Below are positions 57,992 to 64,000 of a stretch of 64,000 nucleotides of DNA, piece by piece (the first letter of the stretch is position 1; every line of letters starts with the position of its first letter). Source of the DNA: Magnolia sinica. Lineage: Eukaryota > Streptophyta > Magnoliopsida > Magnoliales > Magnoliaceae. The stretch is taken from the NCBI RefSeq assembly GCF_029962835.1, contig NC_080586.1, positions 64,054,001-64,118,000 on the forward strand. The letters run 5' to 3'. The notes under the pieces were generated by a model. That model made no database searches, was not told where the DNA came from, and was given only the letters and a program-made list of their open reading frames with translations. The position numbers were made by a program, and so were the translations under genes.

Positions 57992-60900
57992 CTACCTTTC
58001 AATCCCTTCAATCTTATCTTCCACCTCCGAATACAACTGCCTCAGCTTTTCCAAGTTATCCTCTGAAGTCTCCCAATAGCCACGTCCATTAGCTTCTAGG
58101 AATGTCTGCACAAGCTTCCTAAACGAGTTAGGATTAGTACTCATCAGCTTCTTAAGCATCTCCTCGTCTTGAATGAATGTGGTGTTAGCCTCTTCATACA
58201 CCCAATTGTCCACCTGACCTGATGTCGCACTCCATCCGACGGTGTTCGTGAGCCGCTTCTCGATCTCACGAACACCCTCATAGCCGCTCGAAATCATCCC
58301 TTCATACCACTTGGGGTTGAGCAACTTGGTCCGTGCATCGAGCCGGACTGTCTCGGACAATGTACGTACCTGGGCATTGGCTGTGGTTGTGTCAGCTATG
58401 TAGGCGCTCGGCTTCTTGCCATCTTTCCTAAGTGTTTGAACTAGGTTGGTGGGGTCCGAGTCGAAGTAGTGACTAACGTCAGTGAGGGAGATTTCAGAGG
58501 AATCGAGGTTTTGGAATGTGGCATCGGCGGTGCTGAGTGCGAGCTCGAACACCTTGCGTTTTTCGGTCATGCCTGCACCAGGAGCGTCGGAATCAAACGC
58601 GAAGGACTTGCGGCTGAGGTACATGTCTTGGAGCTGCTTCTCGTCGTTCCATGAGGAGTTCTCGACGGCGAGGTTGACATTGGAGGAGTAGGAACCTGAG
58701 GCATTGGAGAAGATACGGGTGGCGGCCTCGCGGACAGTCACACCCAAGGATTCGGCCTGCTGGAGAGCATGCTTTTTTACGTAGTTTTGGTCCTCGGGCT
58801 CGTCGAGCTCGGCCACCATCTTCACCGCCCGGTCGAGGAGATTCATCTGTAGGTTTTTGGATAGAAATGTCAAGGGAATGCAGGAAATAATCCAAGAACT
58901 GATATGTGGGTGAAAAATCAGTGGATCGGGACCGTCCATTTTGTAGGTCATATGGTAGATGCCTCATGGTTCAAAAATCACACCAATCAGACGATCCTAA
59001 CGTTCTGATTGATATACTGTCACCTTTGATTGTGGATGTGCGACTGTATAAAAAAGCAGCCCGATGGAAGAATCCTAGCCATTCAGTTATCCCTGTTGAA
59101 CATGGACTACTGACAATCTGTTTCAAGGACACTAATGTGATGGCTGTGATTGATGGGCTGATGTGATTTTGCGCCTAGTGCCATCAAAGGCAGGGAGGGG
59201 TGCCTGTGGGTACCAGCTAATCAAAGGTACTGAGTTTCCCAGCTACCAAGCTAAAAAATCTCACTGAGTCGAGTTGACTCGGCTGAGTTCTTAAATCGAG
59301 TTAATGAGTTTTCGAACTATACTAATGTAGTTCACACAACCGTACCTGGTTGATGAAGAGGTCCCTGAAAACACCAGAGCAGTTCACGACAACATCGATC
59401 CTAGGCCGTCCAAGCTCCTCAAGGCTGACAGCCTCCACACGATTCACACGACCGAACGTGTCAGCGACAGGCAGCACACCAATCATCCACATCACCTGAG
59501 CCAACGACTCTCCATAAGTCTTGATATTATCAGTACCCCATAAAACAAGCGCAACCGTCTCTGGATACTCTCCACCATTATCAGCCTTCTGTCGTTCAAG
59601 CAACCGATCCACCACCACCTTAGCACTCTGCATTGCAGCAACGGTCGGGATCGCCTGTGGGTCAAGTGCATGAATATTCTTTCCAGTAGGCAACACCTTA
59701 GGATTCCTGATCGGATCCCCACCAGGCCCTGGCAACACATAACTACCCTGAAGAGCTTGTTTCAAGCTCCCAAGCTCGTTATCAGCCACCACCAATTTCA
59801 AACACTCTCCCAAGAATTCAAACAAGGTGCGAAGCTTTTCACGATCAGCTCTATAGAATCGAGTGTTGGATAGATACTGCACCCATGGCTCATTGACACC
59901 GAACCCGAGTATGGACCCCAGCTTCTCAGCTACATCAACCACCTGACCCTTCTTGTTAGTAGTCCGGTCGACAAAGGCCGAGATGGCACCGCGCGATGCT
60001 TCGGTTATCTGCCGGAGCAGCTCCACATCTTGCAGTACACCATTATCGTTCCCTCTGTAGATATTTTCAATTTCCCGGCCTACCGTCTCGGCCAAGATCC
60101 CCGGCAATGAGTATATACCGTCTTCCGGGCGATCGAGAGCGGCGATGTTCACCAATGTCGCGACTGCCTCCATTGCCGACGGTGGCTCACCTATCACATG
60201 TAGCCCACATGGCAATAGACGGGACTCGATCTCCATGATCTTGGAGTAGACCTTCCCGACGACGAGATCCCGCTCTGCCCCTGTCAGCTCAACTCCTTCT
60301 TCAGGTAGGCTGACATCTTTATCAAGGTTGCATTGCTTTGCAGTGCTGATGATCGAGTTCACAATCTGCGGTCCACGGCCGGTGTCCTTGAGTGATTGGT
60401 AGGAGGAGATCAGCTCAGCGAGTTGCTTTAGGCCTTTGTAGAGGCCAGCATTCTCTGCCGGCGGGGTCAGATAGCTGATTGTGTTGGCATAGCTCCGACG
60501 CTTAGCAATCGTCGCCTCAGACGGGTTATTGGCGGCGTAGTAGTAGATGTTTGGGATGTTTCCAATCAAGCTATCTGGGTAGCAAACATCACTCATGCCT
60601 ACTTGCTTCCCTGGCATGAATTCCAATGAGCCATGAGTCCCAAAATGCAGCACGGCGTCGGCCTTGAAGATCTTCTCTACAAATGAGTAGTAGGCTGCGA
60701 AGCCGTGGTGGGGGCTCGCCGACTTTGAGAAGAGAAGACGCATCGGGTCACCTTCATATCCAAATGTTGGTTGAACTCCGATGAATACATTGCCATACTG
60801 CTTGCCATAGACGAGTAGGTTCTCACCATCCGAATTCAGATTGCCTGGTGGCTTTCCCCAGCTCTCTTCGAGAGCTGAGGCATAGGACGTGAGTTTCTGG

Positions 60901-61148
60901 TATTCACGGACATTCATCTTGTAGGCAATGTTGAGGTTGGGGCTGCTGAATTTGGCCTCCTTGTCATGGATTACATCTTCAATCAAGGCCTCGGATGTTT
61001 CCGGGAGGCCGTCAACGTTGTATCCATCCCGTTGGAGTTCCTTCACGACGGAGAAGATGGAGGCGAAGACATTGAGATAGGCAGCTGTTCCGACGTTTCC
61101 TTTATCTGGTGGGAAGCTGAATACTGTGATTGCCACCTTCTTCTCTTC
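57992..61148 (-). CDS. CHLH: Magnesium-chelatase subunit H, last two exons (partial gene)
   Basis: CHLH binds protoporphyrin IX and, with CHLI and CHLD in the plastid, inserts Mg2+ in the first committed step of chlorophyll synthesis. It is also known as GUN5 from plastid signalling. Two exons are visible: 61148-59346 (601 codons, preceded by AATGCAG acceptor, followed by GTACGG donor) and 58846-57992 (284 codons plus TAG, preceded by AACCTACAG). The junction is in phase and reads FINQ then [10 protein letters not shown]. Diagnostic CobN/Mg-chelatase segments include [88 protein letters not shown] and [17 protein letters not shown]. There are no stops or frameshifts. About 885 of the usual ~1,380 residues are here. 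The N-terminal ~490 residues and the transit peptide must lie beyond 64000, or have been lost. Confidence 0.96.
58847..59345 (-). other. CHLH: Last intron of CHLH
   Basis: 499 bp, GT-AG on the minus strand (GTACGG donor at 59345, AACCTACAG acceptor at 58847). It includes a short ACTGAGTCGAGTTGACTCGG remnant (59262-59330) of the same AGCTCG-type repeat seen on both sides of the gene. Confidence 0.92.
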
Positions 61149-61734
61149 CTGCATTCATTTGGAAAACAGTCTCATCAGTAAACAAGCTTAAAGGAATGTT
61201 GAGTTTGTTCAGCATCAATTAAGTTTCTGGGAGCGTCTTTTAGTGATCCAGACCGTTCATCTGGTGGGCCGATAGTGAAATGGCAATGGGTTAAACAATC
61301 CGAGCCATCTGATCAATGGGACCTTTTCCCATTGGTCACCAACTAGATCAGTACAATTGTCTGATGGGCGACCTTTTTAGGCCCATAGGCCCACTCAATG
61401 AAAGGTCCACCGAAACCAATTTGCAAACCTTGTGTTGTATTGCATCAAAGGGAAGACTTGAAATTGGTAATCGAACCCCACACTTGGAACGAGTAATGCC
61501 TGTGCGAGATTGGAGCCGCTCATCAATCTATCTTCACTGGTTAGAAGCCATGTCCTGAATAACAGGCCAATCTGATTTTTATGAGATGATATCTAGACAA
61601 TGGTGACCAACTGATGAACGGCTACGATCTTTCATGTGCTCCTCTTTTCCACATGGGAGGTGACTGTACTTTGGCATTTATCAATAAGGGATGGTATGGA
61701 TCAGACCCACCTGACCACAATAGCTAGAAGATGT

Positions 61735-62265
61735 ACGAGTGTTAATGTCAAACTGAATTAGCTCTGTTAACTCACTTCACTTGACTCGAAATTTGATTCG
61801 AGCCGAGCTGACTTGTTGAAATCAAAAAAAGTTCAGAGCCGAGTCCGAGCTAGACTGAACTTGACTCAACTCAGCTCGAAACTTGACTCAAACTTGATTC
61901 GGTTCAAATCGATTCAACTCTGATCGGGCTCACTTAGTATAAATATTTTATATATATTTATATATTTAAATAAATTATATTATATTTTATATCTAATAAA
62001 AATTATAAATATATTTATATATTTAAATAAATTATATTATATTTTATATCTAATAAAAATCATAAATATAAACTCAAACTCAGCTTGTAAGCTCAAGCTC
62101 GAACTCGAACTGAGCTTGAAAGATTAAGTTCAAGCTCGGCTCGAACTTGGCTCAAGTTAGCCTGAGCTACTGACTGAGCTGACCCGAGCTGCCCAATCAG
62201 GCTTGAGGATTGAGTCTAGGCTTAAGCTCGACTCAGTTCAACCCGTGTACATTTAGTCCCTCTAT
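61735..62265. mobile_element. AGCTCG/ACTCGA-rich transposon remnant, copy B, in CHLH intron
   Basis: It has the same word pattern as 57031-57410, with an AT core holding a 57-bp direct repeat (61957-62070). The ends (ATGTACGAG near 61730, CCGTGTACAT near 62250) form weak inverted repeats. It has no coding capacity. Confidence 0.55.
61957..62070. repeat. 57-bp AT-rich tandem duplication
   Basis: Two copies of a unit starting TTTATATATTTAAATAAATT and including TATCTAATAAAAAT, differing at one or two bases. Confidence 0.85.
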
Positions 62266-62349
62266 ATACATTGATACTATATGCCTAGACAACTCAAGCT
62301 TTTAAAGAAAGTTGTTGTTTGACATGGTATTAAAAGGGAAGGTTATAAT

Positions 62350-63299
62350 TAGGGGTGCACACGGGTCGGTTCGGTCCAGTTCTGTGGTGAAATCGGAAGC
62401 GAATTGTTCCTAACATTTCTATGATTTTGGGAACCGGAGCCGGACCGTTAGTACCCTAGAACCAAGAACCGAACTGGATCCCGACCGTGAAAAACGGTTT
62501 GGTTCCGGATCGGTTCCATGGTCACGTATATCCCACGTAATGCTGTTTCTTGGGCTAAGTAAGGCTTGAATATGTGGAAAGTAGCTGATTTGTTTTGTGT
62601 CTTGTAAGGCGTCTCTATTGATTGAAGGCAAAAGTTCAGTCAATTTGATGTCGCTTGCTGCATGGGTGCTTGGTCCTGCTGTTTTTTGTATTTTTGCTGC
62701 TCTATATTGTCACTGCTAAGGTCCCATGGCAGGGCTCCTCTGTATTGTCACTGTTAAGGTCCCATGGCGGGGTTCTTTGTTCCATGTACTTCTGTATTTG
62801 TTTTATTTTTTTCCTTTTAAATGAAAAAAAAAAATGTTTATACTTAATAAAAGTGAAAATAAAAAAGAGGCTTCTATATATATCCATAGGCCTCTGGTGA
62901 GGAGTTTCTATAACTGTCAAGCAGCACAGCCCCATAGGGTTCTGTATGAAAGGTATTTTAGCCCTCTAATATGAACTGACTATTAACTTTAATCTTTAGT
63001 CAATGCATTTTGACTAATAAAGGAATCTACTTAGGAATTTGAATTTGTTCAGGTAGGATTGTAGAGTCTGTTTATTATTATTAAGAACAATAAGTTCGGG
63101 TCACAGTTCGGATCAACGGTTTGGTTTACGGTTTGGTTCGGTTCTACTGGGCCCTAAACCTGAACCGATCCGTATCCAATGGTTTTTAGAATTTTAGAAC
63201 CGGAACCAGACCGTTAGCACCCTAGAATCGGACTAAACCGGGCCGATCCAACGGTTCCAGTCCAGTTACACGGTCCTACTGGTTTGATGTGCACCCCTA
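62350..63299. mobile_element. hAT-like non-autonomous element with 8-bp duplication
   Basis: Inverted ends TAGGGGTGCAC and GTGCACCCCTA bracket 950 bp. The flanking 8-mers GTTATAAT (62342-62349) and GTTATACT (63300-63307) differ at one base, fitting the 8-bp duplication of hAT elements. Subterminal GGTTCGGTCC and GAACCGGAACC words are repeated in inverse orientation at both ends. The interior (62520-63060) holds a short direct repeat with GGTCCCATGGC and no transposase. Confidence 0.75.
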
Positions 63300-63307
63300 G
63301 TTATACT

Positions 63308-64000
63308 CCCTGCCCCACACATATGAGGAAGTAGTGGAGGGTTAAAGTCACTCTATATACCAATTCTTTCCTGGCCAGGCTATGGGCCTAAGTGGCCTAG
63401 CCTTGGCCATTGCCATTGTACCCTGTGGACCAAAATTGAACGATGAAATGATGCAGAAAATGGCAAACACAATGTATCGTAGAAAACCTTATTTAAGTCT
63501 CAATAATGTCCTTTTGTGACGCATAATCCCACCAAAAAAAAATCATGATGTGGCAATCTGATGCCCTATACACATGCAAATAGAAATTGTACACACGCGT
63601 ACATTCTCATCAAATAAAACCGTACAAAACATGGGGTCCACTATAGGTGGGCCATAAGCCAAAGGCCCACTAAAAATATATGATTGTAACTGTCTGATTA
63701 GAGGTAGCTATTGGACAGTCAAGATGGAAAATAATCAACAGGCCATACCAACAAGCAACTGTAAATTAGACATCAGGATCGTGTAATCATTAGCATTTGT
63801 GGTTTATGCCCCATCTACAGTGGACCCCACTATTTTGACGGTTCAATTTGACGCATATGCTCACCACATAAACAGTATCTTTGTGCCCGCGCATGGAGCA
63901 TCAACCTCTGCCAGAGTATAAATCTCTTGACAGGGAGAGTTTTTCTCAGTGGGACGCAGCTCACATCAGCGCCAAAAGTGCCCAGTCCTAGTTTTGTTTA
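63308..64000. other. Right edge of the window, no gene identified
   Basis: Contains GGGGTCCACTATAGGTGGGCC phrases and no open frame of note. A TATAAAT sequence lies at 63917-63923 on the plus strand, followed by a moderately GC-rich stretch. It could be a promoter for a rightward transcript, but there is no downstream sequence to judge. Confidence 0.4.
63917..63923 (+). promoter_or_regulatory. Possible TATA box near the right edge
   Basis: TATAAAT in CCAGAGTATAAATCTCTTG. Position and surroundings look promoter-like but nothing downstream is visible. Chance occurrence in an AT-rich genome is quite possible. Confidence 0.2.

Larger units (their letters stand above)
61149..64000 (-). other. CHLH: Upstream intron of CHLH, at least 2.85 kb, repeat-rich
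   Basis: The acceptor at 61149-61150 shows that an intron begins here. No preceding CHLH exon is found up to the window end in any minus frame. The interval contains GGTGGGCC/CCGTTCATC phrases (61240-61400), transposon copy B (61735-62265) and a hAT-like element (62350-63299). Whether the whole interval is intron or the gene has lost its 5' exons cannot be decided here. Confidence 0.65.

Noticed and set aside
57992..61148. CHLH as a processed pseudogene
   Set aside because: It keeps an intron with good splice sites, an in-phase junction and no stops over 885 codons.

Overview
This window is nuclear DNA of a flowering plant. The only host gene is the 3' half of CHLH, the magnesium-chelatase H subunit, on the minus strand at 57992-61148. 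It is plant-like in sequence and interrupted by spliceosomal introns. Nearly everything else is transposable elements with plant-type LTRs, tRNA-Met primer sites and terminal inverted repeats. A recurring phrase (GGGCCCACC, TGATGTATGT, CCGTCCATCC) suggests to me a magnoliid-like early-diverging angiosperm; that is inference from memory of such genomes, not proof.

Layout. 19-10924: a young Ty1/copia element of SIRE type on the minus strand, with ~2.05 kb LTRs, decayed gag-pol, and an extra ORF between pol and the 3' LTR. 10925-24942: old AT-rich debris holding two relic SIRE-type LTRs in opposite orientation, an LTR fragment, MITE-like pieces, and a degenerate gypsy element (21458-24004) with both LTRs and only a ruined gag. 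24943-25461: a fold-back MITE between TA microsatellites.

25464-56109 is a nested stack in which four insertions show target-site duplications. A fold-back Mutator-like element (25473-56100, 9-bp duplication ATGATTTTA) has arms ending in 21-bp minisatellites. Its right arm is split by a 24.3-kb LTR element (31235-55575, duplication GTAAA) reduced to two tandem LTRs without an internal region. LTR 1 contains a solo LTR (33215-35350, duplication GGGAC). LTR 2 contains a 13.4-kb Tekay/Del-type chromovirus (41519-54920, duplication ACTAA) with ~3.0 kb LTRs. The unsplit sister arm or sister LTR shows the empty site for two of the insertions.

56110-64000: CHLH and its surroundings. The two last exons are intact and joined by a 499-bp intron. 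The intron upstream runs at least 2.85 kb to the window edge and carries an AGCTCG-rich element and a hAT-like element with an 8-bp duplication. About 490 N-terminal residues of CHLH must be encoded beyond the right edge.

The most interesting signal is that the copia and the gypsy element both carry a related accessory ORF, resembling the 'putative plant transposon protein' family, at different positions: after pol in copia, before gag in gypsy. In the copia element a cluster of perfect or near-perfect palindromes (CTACGACTGGTCGTAG type) occurs both in the LTRs and just upstream of this accessory ORF. In the gypsy element the accessory ORF is the only long uninterrupted frame, while gag-pol is broken by stops and a frameshift.
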